Assembly (NCBI GenBank): GCA_041550515.1
Contig: JBFEOQ010000058.1
Span: 1-8,370, forward strand
DNA length: 8,370 nt
Direction of reading: 5' to 3'
Source: PFL35 sp041550515
GTDB lineage: Archaea > Thermoplasmatota > E2 > DHVEG-1
Under the pieces are notes generated by a model. The model saw only the letters and a program-made list of their open reading frames with translations, was not told the origin of the DNA and ran no database searches. Made by a program: the position numbers and the translations under genes. Below, in pieces: positions 1 to 6,007 of the stretch; position 1 is the stretch's first letter, and the number at the start of each line of letters is the position of its first letter.

Positions 1-1
1 A

Positions 2-1321
2 CCAGCTGCAATGGCTGCCGCTTATCATATATCTCCTGTTTTAAATATTGGTGAAACAACTATGGCTTATAACATGCTTGATATGGCTAGAACATGGTCT
101 GAATATAAAGGAGATTATTATCATGGATGTAGATCATTAGGACATATTCCACATATGAATGAACCATCTGAATTTTCTAATCCTCCATCATGGATTAAGT
201 TGTTAATTTATTATCTTCAAAATGATGAACTTCCACAGGTTGGAGGTGATTTAAGACTTCATTGGTATGGTGGTATTCATAAGGATTTATATGATATGAT
301 AAATAGATATAATCTTGATAATGATGGAAGAGAAGCATATTTATTTGTTTCACCACGGGATAATGACATACGTGATTTAGTATGTAGGATTTTTACAGGT
401 AATAACTCTTATGCAGGACATATTATGCTTGAAACACCAGCGCTCTCATCAGCTCATATCAATCGAGATATACTTTATCCAGCTGTTATATATGCAAATG
501 AGGGTAGAGATGTAATAAGTTCATGTTTTATGAATTACCGAGATGGACATGATTGGACTTGTAATGATGGGAAAAAATACAAAGATTATGTAACACAGAC
601 ACTTAAAGAAATGGGTTTTTCACATGGTAGATTCTTTGAAGGACATAGTCTTTGGGAACCACTTTTAAAAAGATATAACGATGGTGCAGCTCTAATTTAT
701 CACTGTAGCCATGGTACTGGTGGTTCTGGTATATGTTGCATGTATGAAAACATAGAAGAACAATTCCCACTTGCTCATCCAAATAATGAAAACTATAAAA
801 ATTTCAGATGGTGGGATGGTTGGCGTGGATATTATTATGATAAATCAAAAATTGAAACACCACGGGATTCAGGGCTTACATGGCTAAATTCAGTAGAACC
901 AAACCTCTATGACATTGTTCATTTCAAATATTGTGATGAATTATTTGATAATCTTCATAGTCAGTTTAATTTTTGGATGAGCTGTACAACAGCGGCGCAC
1001 TTTGGACCAAATATTTATCTCGAACATGGATGTGCGCTATATTTTGGAAATGGCAATACAGGTAGGTCTCCACAAGAAGAAGTTCTAGACCAATGGGTTT
1101 TTGAAGATATAATGGATAAAGGCTATGGTGTGGGAGAAGCATTATCAAATTATTTATGGCTTCATCAACGTGATTATACTACTAGTGATCCATTTACAAT
1201 ATATGGTAAATCTTCTGTGCTTGATCATGAATATCTTGCAAATGAGCAGATGATTTTTGGTGATCCAAATCTACAGATTTACAGTCCAGAATGGATAGAA
1301 CCTGTACCAATTGATAGCTAG
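2..1321 (+). CDS. Caspase-fold protease, peptidase C25 (gingipain)-like, C-terminal part
   Basis: The frame is open from the left edge to the TAG at 1319-1321, so the 5' end and any signal peptide lie outside; the ATG at 11 is probably internal. About 440 residues are visible. They hold the two hallmarks of clan CD cysteine peptidases in the right order: a hydrophobic strand followed by HCSHGTGG (codons 701-724), where the His of SHG is the likely catalytic His, and about 90 residues later FWMSCTTAAHFG, with the likely nucleophile Cys at 983-985. Then come a glycine-rich LYFGNGNTG segment and a C-terminal FGDPNLQIY, as in C25 peptidases near the end of the catalytic domain. Gingipain-like proteases are known as secreted proteins that degrade detrital protein in some sediment archaea; secretion here is inferred. 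No C-terminal membrane anchor or sorting tail is seen. The family call is by motif only; another clan CD family is possible. Confidence 0.6.
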   Translation, partial: PAAMAAAYHISPVLNIGETTMAYNMLDMARTWSEYKGDYYHGCRSLGHIPHMNEPSEFSNPPSWIKLLIYYLQNDELPQVGGDLRLHWYGGIHKDLYDMINRYNLDNDGREAYLFVSPRDNDIRDLVCRIFTGNNSYAGHIMLETPALSSAHINRDILYPAVIYANEGRDVISSCFMNYRDGHDWTCNDGKKYKDYVTQTLKEMGFSHGRFFEGHSLWEPLLKRYNDGAALIYHCSHGTGGSGICCMYENIEEQFPLAHPNNENYKNFRWWDGWRGYYYDKSKIETPRDSGLTWLNSVEPNLYDIVHFKYCDELFDNLHSQFNFWMSCTTAAHFGPNIYLEHGCALYFGNGNTGRSPQEEVLDQWVFEDIMDKGYGVGEALSNYLWLHQRDYTTSDPFTIYGKSSVLDHEYLANEQMIFGDPNLQIYSPEWIEPVPIDS

Positions 1322-1336
1322 GTAATAATCCTAATA

Positions 1337-1387
1337 ATATTTTTTCTTATTTTTTACATTTTGTTTTTAATAATAGTTATTTTTTTT
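1337..1387 (+). terminator. T-rich terminator region after the protease gene
   Basis: Three T-runs (1340-1345, 1350-1355 and 1380-1387) lie just after the protease stop with no strong hairpin, which fits archaeal oligo-T termination. The stretch 1349-1368 is repeated exactly at 2942-2961, after the next gene. Confidence 0.5.
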
Positions 1388-1395
1388 AAAATTTG

Positions 1396-1403
1396 TTATA
1401 TAT
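1396..1403 (+). promoter_or_regulatory. TATA-like box for the flavoprotein reductase gene
   Basis: TTATATAT lies in AT-rich intergenic DNA. Archaeal transcription normally starts about 25 bp downstream, near 1425, giving a leader of about 30 bases to the ATG at 1456 or about 75 to the possible start at 1501. The call is from motif and spacing only. Confidence 0.4.
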
Positions 1404-1455
1404 GATTCTAGTAAGATTTAAAATGAAATAATCTATACAATTTTTTAAGATAATA

Positions 1456-2871
1456 ATGAAGGGGAACATAAAAAAGTTTTTTTTAAAAAAGGGTGATAAT
1501 ATAAAAAAATATGATGTTATTGTGATTGGTAGTGGTTCTGGTGGAGAAATAGTGGATGCAGCACTTAGTGATGGTTTCTCTGTGGCATGGGTTGATAAAG
1601 GTCCTCTGGGAGGAACTTGTTTGAATTTTGGTTGTATCCCTTCTAAAATGCTTATTTACCCAGCGGACCGTGTAATAGAAATCAAAGAATCAGAAAAACT
1701 AGGTATTAAGGCTGAAATAAAAGATATTAATTTTAAAAAAATCATGGAACATATGAGAGAACCAGTTCGTGAGAGTCATGAACATATGGTACTCGGTTTG
1801 AAAACTACCATGGAAAATTTTCAATATTACAAGGGTGAGGGACATTTTGTTGATGATTACACAATTGAAATAAATAGTGAACAAATTAAAGCAGGAAAAG
1901 TTTTTATTGGTACTGGTGCGCGTCCTTTTATTCCTGCTATCAAAGGAATTGAAGATGTAGATTATCTTACAAATAATAATGTTTTTAATCTTACAGATAA
2001 ACCTGATAGTATTGTGATTGTTGGTGGAGGTTATATTGCGGTTGAGTTTGCTCATTTTTTTTCTGCGATGGGTACAAAAGTTATTATTCTTCAGAGGGGA
2101 AATAGACTTATTACAAATGCTGAACCTGAGATTTCTGATTTATTAAAGAATTTAATGGATAAAAGAATGGACATTATTACAAATTTTGATGTCTTAGAGT
2201 TTAAAAAACAAGGGAGTCAGATTGTAGTTATAGGAAAGGATGGAAGTTCCGGTAATGAGAAGCAATTCTCTGCTGAAAAAATAATGATTGCTACTGGTCG
2301 TAAATCAAATGCAGATCTACTTAAATTAGAAAACACTGGTGTTGAAATTGATTCTCGTGGTTATATCAAGGTTAATGAGTTTCTTGAGACAAATAAGAAG
2401 AACATTTGGGCTTTTGGTGATGCAATTGGAAGATACATGTTTAAACATGTAGCAAATGAGGAAGCCCTTCTGGCTTGGCGTAATGCTGTGCAGGATCATA
2501 AGACCCCAATGGATTATAGCGCAGTTCCATATGCGGTTTTTACTTATCCACAAATAGCTGGTGTTGGTTTATCTGAAGAAGAGGCGAAAAAAAGTCATCA
2601 GATTTTAGTTGGAAAAGCTAAATATAGTGATGTTGTAAAGGGTGAGGCAATGGTGGAACTAGAAGGTTTTACCAAAGCTATAGTTAACAAAGAAGATGGG
2701 ACAATTTTAGGATTTCATATTATTGGACCATATGCGCCTATACTTGTTCAGGAGGTTGTTAATGCTATGGCTCTTGGTGGACAGATTGGTTATATCGGTC
2801 GTGGTATGCATATTCATCCGGCGCTTCCAGAAATAATTCTAAGGACATTTGGTAACCTAAAAGAACTATAA
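1456..2871 (+). CDS. Class I pyridine nucleotide-disulfide oxidoreductase, dihydrolipoamide dehydrogenase-like
   Basis: This is a complete cytosolic FAD enzyme of 471 residues, the usual length for the family. The FAD-binding GSGSGG is at residues 25-30 and the redox-active disulfide at Cys55 and Cys60 (GGTCLNFGCIPSK). The NAD(P)-binding GGGYIA is at 190-195 with Glu197, the second FAD motif FGD at 320-322, and the C-terminal dimerisation domain carries the catalytic HPALPE at 454-459. Arg214 follows the second NAD(P) strand (ILQRG), where dihydrolipoamide dehydrogenases usually carry an acidic residue, hinting at NADPH. The vicinal Cys pair and metal-binding domain of mercuric reductase are absent. 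No 2-oxoacid dehydrogenase or glycine cleavage genes are adjacent, so the substrate is open. The N-terminus is uncertain: residues 1-15 are a Lys-rich extension coded by A-rich DNA, while the family usually begins at the KKYDVIVIG strand. A GGTGAT at 1492-1497 sits just before an ATA codon at 1501. Confidence 0.88.
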   Translation: MKGNIKKFFLKKGDNIKKYDVIVIGSGSGGEIVDAALSDGFSVAWVDKGPLGGTCLNFGCIPSKMLIYPADRVIEIKESEKLGIKAEIKDINFKKIMEHMREPVRESHEHMVLGLKTTMENFQYYKGEGHFVDDYTIEINSEQIKAGKVFIGTGARPFIPAIKGIEDVDYLTNNNVFNLTDKPDSIVIVGGGYIAVEFAHFFSAMGTKVIILQRGNRLITNAEPEISDLLKNLMDKRMDIITNFDVLEFKKQGSQIVVIGKDGSSGNEKQFSAEKIMIATGRKSNADLLKLENTGVEIDSRGYIKVNEFLETNKKNIWAFGDAIGRYMFKHVANEEALLAWRNAVQDHKTPMDYSAVPYAVFTYPQIAGVGLSEEEAKKSHQILVGKAKYSDVVKGEAMVELEGFTKAIVNKEDGTILGFHIIGPYAPILVQEVVNAMALGGQIGYIGRGMHIHPALPEIILRTFGNLKEL

Positions 2872-2921
2872 AAAATGTTATTTTAACGATTATCATTACA
2901 ATAAAAATATAGTGGGTCCAA

Positions 2922-2963
2922 ATCTTTTCTTCTTTTTATAAATTTTTTACATTTTGTTTTTTA
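2922..2963 (+). terminator. T-rich terminator region after the reductase gene
   Basis: Several T-runs (about 2924-2938, 2943-2948 and 2957-2962) lie about 50 bases after the reductase stop. They include an exact copy (2942-2961) of the 20 bases at 1349-1368 after the protease gene, so this may be a favoured terminator motif or a small dispersed repeat. Confidence 0.45.
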
Positions 2964-2966
2964 TAA

Positions 2967-3140
2967 GGATTGTTTGAGTTTAATTATCAGCTAGGGGATT
3001 TTGATATTTACAGAGTTAAAAATTGGCTTGAACATGATGAAATAGATACTACGGATAAATATGTGCATTTTTCAGAGATGTATTACAATCAATACAAAAA
3101 AGCTGGATTCATAATGCCCTTAGATCATAAAAAAATGTGA
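2967..3140 (+). pseudogene. Tyrosine recombinase (XerA-type) C-terminal remnant
   Basis: The frame lies between stops at 2964-2966 and 3138-3140 and gives 57 residues with no plausible start of its own. From residue 13 it reads like the end of a phage-integrase-family catalytic domain: DIYRVKNWLEHDEIDTT followed by DKYVHFSEMYY. The family pattern is 'D-I-x-V-x-x-L-G-H-x-x-I-x-T-T-x-x-Y-x-H'. His23 fits the second conserved histidine (the usual LGH is LEH here) and Tyr32 the nucleophile. The Arg and HxxR boxes upstream are missing, so it cannot be active alone. It lies 76 bases from the 3' end of tRNA-Pro and points towards it, as expected of a scar or of a recombinase gene partitioned on integration. 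It is a different type from the recombinase at the right edge. Confidence 0.72.
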
Positions 3141-3163
3141 AATGAAAGCATAAGGAGAAAACC

Positions 3164-3202
3164 AGAGTTTGCGAAAATAAGGCAACTCTCCTCAATTTTT
3201 TT
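3164..3202 (+). terminator. Hairpin followed by T-run
   Basis: AGAGTTTGC at 3164-3172 pairs with GCAACTCT at 3182-3189 (eight pairs, one bulged T, nine-base loop), followed by seven Ts at 3196-3202. It lies between the recombinase remnant and the convergent tRNA-Pro, so it could end rightward transcription before the tRNA gene. Confidence 0.45.
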
Positions 3203-3216
3203 CCTGTTGATTCAAG

Positions 3217-3289
3217 TGGGCCCGCTGAGATTTGAACTCAGGTTACTACCACCCCAAGGTAGAAGGATGCCAAGCTACCCCACGGGCCC
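3217..3289 (-). tRNA. tRNA-Pro (anticodon GGG)
   Basis: Read on the minus strand, the 73 bases fold as a cloverleaf. The acceptor arms GGGCCCG and CGGGCCC pair perfectly, with discriminator A at 3217. The D arm holds AGCTTGG. The anticodon arm CTACC-TTGGGGT-GGTAG gives anticodon GGG with T33 and G37. The T arm is CTGAG-TTCAAAT-CTCAG. No CCA is encoded, since CTT follows the discriminator. There is no intron. The 3' half is a common target of archaeal tyrosine recombinases; a recombinase remnant lies just beyond the 3' end, but no second copy of the tRNA 3' end appears within this window. Confidence 0.95.
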
Positions 3290-3312
3290 CTGAACAAGAT
3301 TTGTTATCAGGG
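3288..3312 (-). other. Hairpin in the 5' leader of tRNA-Pro
   Basis: CCCTGA (3288-3293) and TCAGGG (3307-3312) are perfect inverted repeats. Inside them ACAA (3294-3297) pairs with TTGT (3301-3304) around a GAT loop, leaving a two-base bulge. On the minus strand this hairpin abuts and slightly overlaps the tRNA 5' end, so it could form in the pre-tRNA leader and compete with the acceptor stem. Its role is unknown. Confidence 0.4.
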
Positions 3313-3396
3313 AATGTGTTATTAGATTTACTATTCGATGTTGATTTTTGACTGTTAATAATTCTTCTTTTCTGTTTAATTGTTTTTCTTTATTAA

Positions 3397-3432
3397 TTTG
3401 TAGCATTATTACTTGGTGGAGATGATAGTGAT
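3397..3432 (+). repeat. Direct repeat A, copy 1
   Basis: TTTGTAGCATTATTACTTGG followed by TGGAGATGATAGTGAT. It matches copy 3 closely over about 35 bases. It is the first copy to the right of tRNA-Pro and ends 47 bases before the acetyltransferase ATG. Confidence 0.8.
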
Positions 3433-3479
3433 TGATAATTTTATGGATAATTTATTAATTGGTATTCCATTTCAACTTT

Positions 3480-4082
3480 ATGTCATCATTTGATGAGTTA
3501 TATAGAATAAATAAACAAAATCTTCAGGATGCTGTTACTGTACTCGATAGTGCTTTTTCTGAGGATTCAATGTGGAAAGAAGTATTCGATGATGAAGAAA
3601 AGAACCGAATATTAACCGAGGTTATGGTCAGATTTTGTTTGACTTATGGTAATGTTGTTTCTACATCTGATAAATTAGAAGGGGTAATGGCAATTGCACC
3701 TTATGGTAAAGATATGAACATGGTAAGCATTATTCGGAGTGGTGCTTTCTTTCTCTCTATGAAAATTGGTAATGAAACCAAAAAATTCAATGTTCTTAGT
3801 GATATTGTTGAAGAAGCAAAGAAAAATCTTCATTTAGACCCATATATACATCTGTTGATAATGGGTGTTTCACAAGATTATCAGGGAAAGGGTTTAGGTG
3901 GAAAATTAGTACGAGCACTTATAGAAAAATCAGAATCAGAGAATAAACCTATCTATTTAGAGACACAAAAAGAAGATAATATTCATTTCTATGAAAAGTA
4001 TGGTTTTACTGTTAAGAAAAAAATCATTCTTCCTGAGCCATTTAATTTACCAATGTGGTTAATGCTTCGAGATGTGAAATAA
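3480..4082 (+). CDS. GNAT family N-acetyltransferase
   Basis: A 200-residue cytosolic protein of the GCN5-related acetyltransferase fold, which moves an acetyl group from acetyl-CoA to an amine. The acetyl-CoA pyrophosphate-binding loop is seen as QDYQGKGLGGKL (loop residues 135-140) after the strand HLLIMGV, and the typical late motif NIHFYEKYGF spans 167-176. The substrate cannot be read from sequence; the hydrophobic FFLSMKIG segment near 90-97 is typical of GNAT proteins that end in 'P-M-W-x-M'. A TTG at 3459 would add seven residues, but the ATG at 3480 is preferred. No Shine-Dalgarno is present, and a TATA-like TTTATTAATT at 3451-3460 lies about 25 bases upstream, which suggests a leaderless transcript. 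The gene lies between repeat copies A1 and A2, and its stop touches that of the opposing small ORF. Confidence 0.88.
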   Translation: MSSFDELYRINKQNLQDAVTVLDSAFSEDSMWKEVFDDEEKNRILTEVMVRFCLTYGNVVSTSDKLEGVMAIAPYGKDMNMVSIIRSGAFFLSMKIGNETKKFNVLSDIVEEAKKNLHLDPYIHLLIMGVSQDYQGKGLGGKLVRALIEKSESENKPIYLETQKEDNIHFYEKYGFTVKKKIILPEPFNLPMWLMLRDVK

Positions 4083-4238
4083 TTATTTCATAAATGCTTT
4101 AACTAATCCAAATAGAATAAAACAAACACCAAGACCTACTAATACTCCTACAGCTTTTTGGTTATAATAAATTCCAAGACCGAGACCAATCATCAAAGGT
4201 CCAACAAAAACAAGACCACCAACAGTATCAGATTTTTT
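4083..4238 (-). pseudogene. Small two-helix membrane protein, probably broken at its 5' end
   Basis: On the minus strand, 51 codons are open between an in-frame TAG at 4239-4241 and the stop at 4083-4085, adjacent to the acetyltransferase stop. They encode two hydrophobic, glycine-rich segments (DTVGGLVFVGPLMIGLGLG and then AVGVLVGLGVCFILFGLV) separated by YYNQK, a typical small two-TM protein ending in KAFMK. The first usable start is the ATG at 4193, inside the first helix, which would leave 36 residues. The KKSD just after the TAG looks like a natural N-terminus, so the start codon may have been lost. No Shine-Dalgarno is visible. It is a relic, or possibly a gene with an unusual start. 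Confidence 0.45.
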
Positions 4239-4309
4239 CTATTCTACTTTATCTGCTATTATATCATACTTTAAAAATGTTAATTCAAGGCATCTTAAAT
4301 AATTTTAAA

Positions 4310-4349
4310 TTTGTAGCATTATTATTTGCTAATTAGTATGTAGATAGGT
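4310..4349 (+). repeat. Direct repeat A, copy 2
   Basis: TTTGTAGCATTATTATTTGC followed by TAATTAGTATGTAGATAGG. The core is shared with the other copies apart from one base; the tail with TAATTA resembles copy 6. The rest of the interval 4242-4392 is AT-rich with no gene that I can support. Confidence 0.72.
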
Positions 4350-4392
4350 ATGAATTAATTGATATTGAATTGGATGATTATTTGTTTTAAAT

Positions 4393-4515
4393 TTATTTTT
4401 GTTTTTCTATTGCATTGGCTATTTTTTCTAATCCAGCATATATTACTCCACCAGCAATAATTGCTCCAACCATTATTAAAACACCTACAATTATATATGC
4501 AATTTCAGTATCCAT
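4393..4515 (-). CDS. Small single-pass membrane protein (40 residues)
   Basis: ATG at 4515 preceded by AAAAGGAGTGAAGAA, so a good Shine-Dalgarno (GGAGTG, 4521-4526) stands at the right distance; stop TAA at 4393-4395. The product is MDTEIAYIIVG, then one strongly hydrophobic helix (roughly residues 5-28, with VGAIIAGGVIYAG), then a short charged amphipathic tail ending IEKQK. It is predicted to sit in the membrane with the tail in the cytosol by the positive-inside rule. I do not recognise the family. It is the only gene between A2 and A3. An AT-rich TATA-like stretch at 4547-4566 is placed correctly upstream. Confidence rests on the ribosome site and clean composition, since the gene is very short. 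Confidence 0.65.
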   Translation of the reverse strand: MDTEIAYIIVGVLIMVGAIIAGGVIYAGLEKIANAIEKQK

Positions 4516-4546
4516 TTCTTCACTCCTTTTAAATGCAATCATGAAA

Positions 4547-4566
4547 CTTTTAATAATTAATAAAAA
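4547..4566 (-). promoter_or_regulatory. TATA-like element for the 40-residue membrane protein
   Basis: On the minus strand TTTTTATTAATTATTAAAAG is centred about 40 bases before the ATG at 4515. A start about 26 bases downstream would give a short leader that contains the Shine-Dalgarno. In AT-rich DNA this is suggestive only. Confidence 0.35.
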
Positions 4567-4591
4567 CAGTGATATTATTAGATTTTCATCA

Positions 4592-4632
4592 TTTGTAGCA
4601 TTATTACTTGGTGAAAATGATAGAGATGGTTA
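4592..4632 (+). repeat. Direct repeat A, copy 3
   Basis: TTTGTAGCATTATTACTTGG followed by TGAAAATGATAGAGATGG and TTAG. It is close to copy 1 and its tail resembles that of copy 5. It lies 19 bases beyond the stop of the UbiA gene, between two leftward genes. Confidence 0.82.
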
Positions 4633-4650
4633 GCATGATTGTAAAAGAAA

Positions 4651-5526
4651 TTAAAATATCTCAAAAATTTTAAAAAAACCATATATCACAAATAAAATGG
4701 ATAATAACAGAAAAGGAACTAATATCCAATTTTCATGTACGAGTAATCTCTCTCCTTTTAATCTCATATTTGCAACTAAGGTAGAAGGAAGAATATAAAT
4801 AATAAAAAGAACTGAAAGTATCTTTATTTCAAGAGTTTCTATAAAAAATAAAATCAGACCAATCACTATGAGTAATCCTGTTAAAGGATACATCGCCCAA
4901 AGTAATTTTTTAGGACTGAAATAAACAGCAGATGTTCGAAGATTTGCCTTTTTATCAAATTCATAATCAGTTACAATAGTTGGAATATAAAAAATAGTAG
5001 TCATAACGAATGCTCCAAAAATTATAAGAGGATGCATATTTCCCCCACCTATACTTAAACCTGCAATGAATATTAAACCACCAGCAGCTGCATTACATAA
5101 GATATCACCTATAGGTTTTGCTTTGAATCTCAAAGGCGGTATCGAGTAAATATACCCCACTACATCAACTATTAAAATCAGAAAGAAAAAAAGAGTATTT
5201 ACAAAAAATGCAAAAACAATTGATACAATCAAAAATAAAATACTAATAAATATTGCATTTTTTTCAGATATTTCACCAGTTACTATAGACTGATAAGCAA
5301 GATTCATATCCTTTGATCTTCCATCATGTAATTTATCTACATTTTTATCAGCTAATGCATTTAGAATAAAACTAAAACTCATCCAAGAAGAAAATGCAAT
5401 AAAAGAAAAGAGTACCTGAAGTAGAATAATATCTGATGTTGCACCAAGCCCAAAACCTATAGAGAAAGGTAGAAGAAATGTAATCCAAGCAACAGGACGC
5501 AGTAATCGAAAATACTTTGATTTCAT
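4651..5526 (-). CDS. UbiA family prenyltransferase
   Basis: A 291-residue integral membrane enzyme, full length for the family, with about nine hydrophobic segments. Both Mg-diphosphate-binding Asp motifs are present: NALADKNVD (Asn56, Asp60, Asp64; pattern NxxxDxxxD) and DYEFD (187-191; pattern DxxxD). The loop YSIPPLRFKAKPIGD (127-141) is also typical. Members transfer a prenyl chain from its diphosphate to an acceptor; in archaea this can be digeranylgeranylglyceryl phosphate synthesis for membrane lipids, or quinone or heme side chains. The acceptor cannot be assigned here. The ATG at 5526 lacks a Shine-Dalgarno, and a TATA-like box at 5556-5563 lies about 33 bases upstream, so the mRNA is probably leaderless or nearly so. 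It stands alone between A3 and A4. Confidence 0.9.
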   Translation of the reverse strand: MKSKYFRLLRPVAWITFLLPFSIGFGLGATSDIILLQVLFSFIAFSSWMSFSFILNALADKNVDKLHDGRSKDMNLAYQSIVTGEISEKNAIFISILFLIVSIVFAFFVNTLFFFLILIVDVVGYIYSIPPLRFKAKPIGDILCNAAAGGLIFIAGLSIGGGNMHPLIIFGAFVMTTIFYIPTIVTDYEFDKKANLRTSAVYFSPKKLLWAMYPLTGLLIVIGLILFFIETLEIKILSVLFIIYILPSTLVANMRLKGERLLVHENWILVPFLLLSILFVIYGFFKIFEIF

Positions 5527-5555
5527 ATTGTTCTAACATTATTATTGTTATTATA

Positions 5556-5563
5556 CTATATAA
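5556..5563 (-). promoter_or_regulatory. TATA-like box for the UbiA gene
   Basis: TTATATAG on the minus strand, about 33 bases before the ATG at 5526, places the start of transcription within about 10 bases of the start codon. Confidence 0.45.
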
Positions 5564-5586
5564 CAACCTCTTTATTTTGAATTAAT

Positions 5587-5609
5587 ATATCCACATAATT
5601 TATGGATAT
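5587..5609. promoter_or_regulatory. Inverted repeat upstream of the UbiA promoter
   Basis: ATATCCA (5587-5593) and TGGATAT (5603-5609) are perfect 7-base inverted repeats nine bases apart, 24 bases upstream of the UbiA TATA-like box. It could be a regulator site for UbiA or for the divergent gene at 5746. Confidence 0.35.
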
Positions 5610-5630
5610 TTCGATTTTCTGAATGGATAA

Positions 5631-5650
5631 GTAGCATTATTACTTGGTGA
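5631..5650 (+). repeat. Direct repeat A, copy 4
   Basis: GTAGCATTATTACTTGGTGA, an exact 20-base match to the core of copy 3. The sequence on both sides is unrelated, so only the core is kept. It lies in the divergent intergenic region between UbiA and the DUF3303-like gene. Confidence 0.78.
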
Positions 5651-5745
5651 ATATAATTTTAACACATCAGAATGAAAATATTTTTTCTAAAATTATCATA
5701 AAACTAATATACCATTAATTAATAAATCAGGATGGGAGGTGAAAA

Positions 5746-5991
5746 ATGTTATTACATATAACTCAAATCCATACTCCACAAACCTGCACAAAAAATGAAG
5801 GTGGGTTAAAGGCACTATATAAAAATGTCAAAGGAGTTAAGCTGCTAGCAATATATGGAGCATTCTCTGAACATATAACATATTATATCGTAGAAGCAGA
5901 AAATTTAGAATTGATTTACGATTTCCTTGAACCAGGATGGTTGCGATGCACCAGTAAAATCACACCAGTGGTTCAAAGGCCGATTGAGTAG
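5746..5991 (+). CDS. DUF3303-like small protein
   Basis: An 81-residue soluble protein with the strongest ribosome site in the window: GGAGGTGA at 5735-5742, three bases before the ATG. It starts MLLHITQIHTPQTC, followed by NEGGLKALY, GVKLLAIYGAFSEHITYYIVE, then a helix LELIYDFLEPGWLRCTS and ITPVVQRPIE. This order (initial strand, central strand pair ending in a YY-V-E segment, helix with F-L-x-P-G, final strand with ITPV) fits the short ferredoxin-like alpha/beta proteins grouped as DUF3303. Their biochemical role is unknown. The family name is from memory of similar sequences and should be tested by a profile search. It is the only gene between A4 and A5, and a long hairpin follows its stop. 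Confidence 0.72.
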   Translation: MLLHITQIHTPQTCTKNEGGLKALYKNVKGVKLLAIYGAFSEHITYYIVEAENLELIYDFLEPGWLRCTSKITPVVQRPIE

Positions 5992-6007
5992 TAATTTTCT
6001 TAAAAAA

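Noticed and set aside
966..1148. Minus-strand frame within the protease gene
   Set aside because: It is a shadow of the protease coding sequence, with no start signals.
1699..2055. Minus-strand frames within the reductase gene (also 2326-2553)
   Set aside because: They are shadows of a well-supported flavoprotein gene.
1456..2871. Mercuric reductase for the flavoprotein
   Set aside because: There is no N-terminal metal-binding domain and no C-terminal Cys pair, and no mer genes are nearby.
3217..3289. A duplicated tRNA-Pro 3' end as an attachment repeat inside the window
   Set aside because: No second copy of the tRNA 3' sequence was found up to 8370; it could lie beyond the right edge.
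4575..4622. Hairpin around repeat A3 (ATTTTCATC with GGTGAAAAT)
   Set aside because: The left arm is not conserved at the other A copies, so the pairing is probably chance.
4415..4633. Plus-strand frame of 72 codons
   Set aside because: It is the shadow of the 40-residue minus-strand gene (4393-4515) plus repeat A3, and has no ribosome site.
5372..5566. Minus-strand frame overlapping the UbiA start
   Set aside because: It overlaps the UbiA N-terminus in another frame; UbiA has full family motifs and this product has none.
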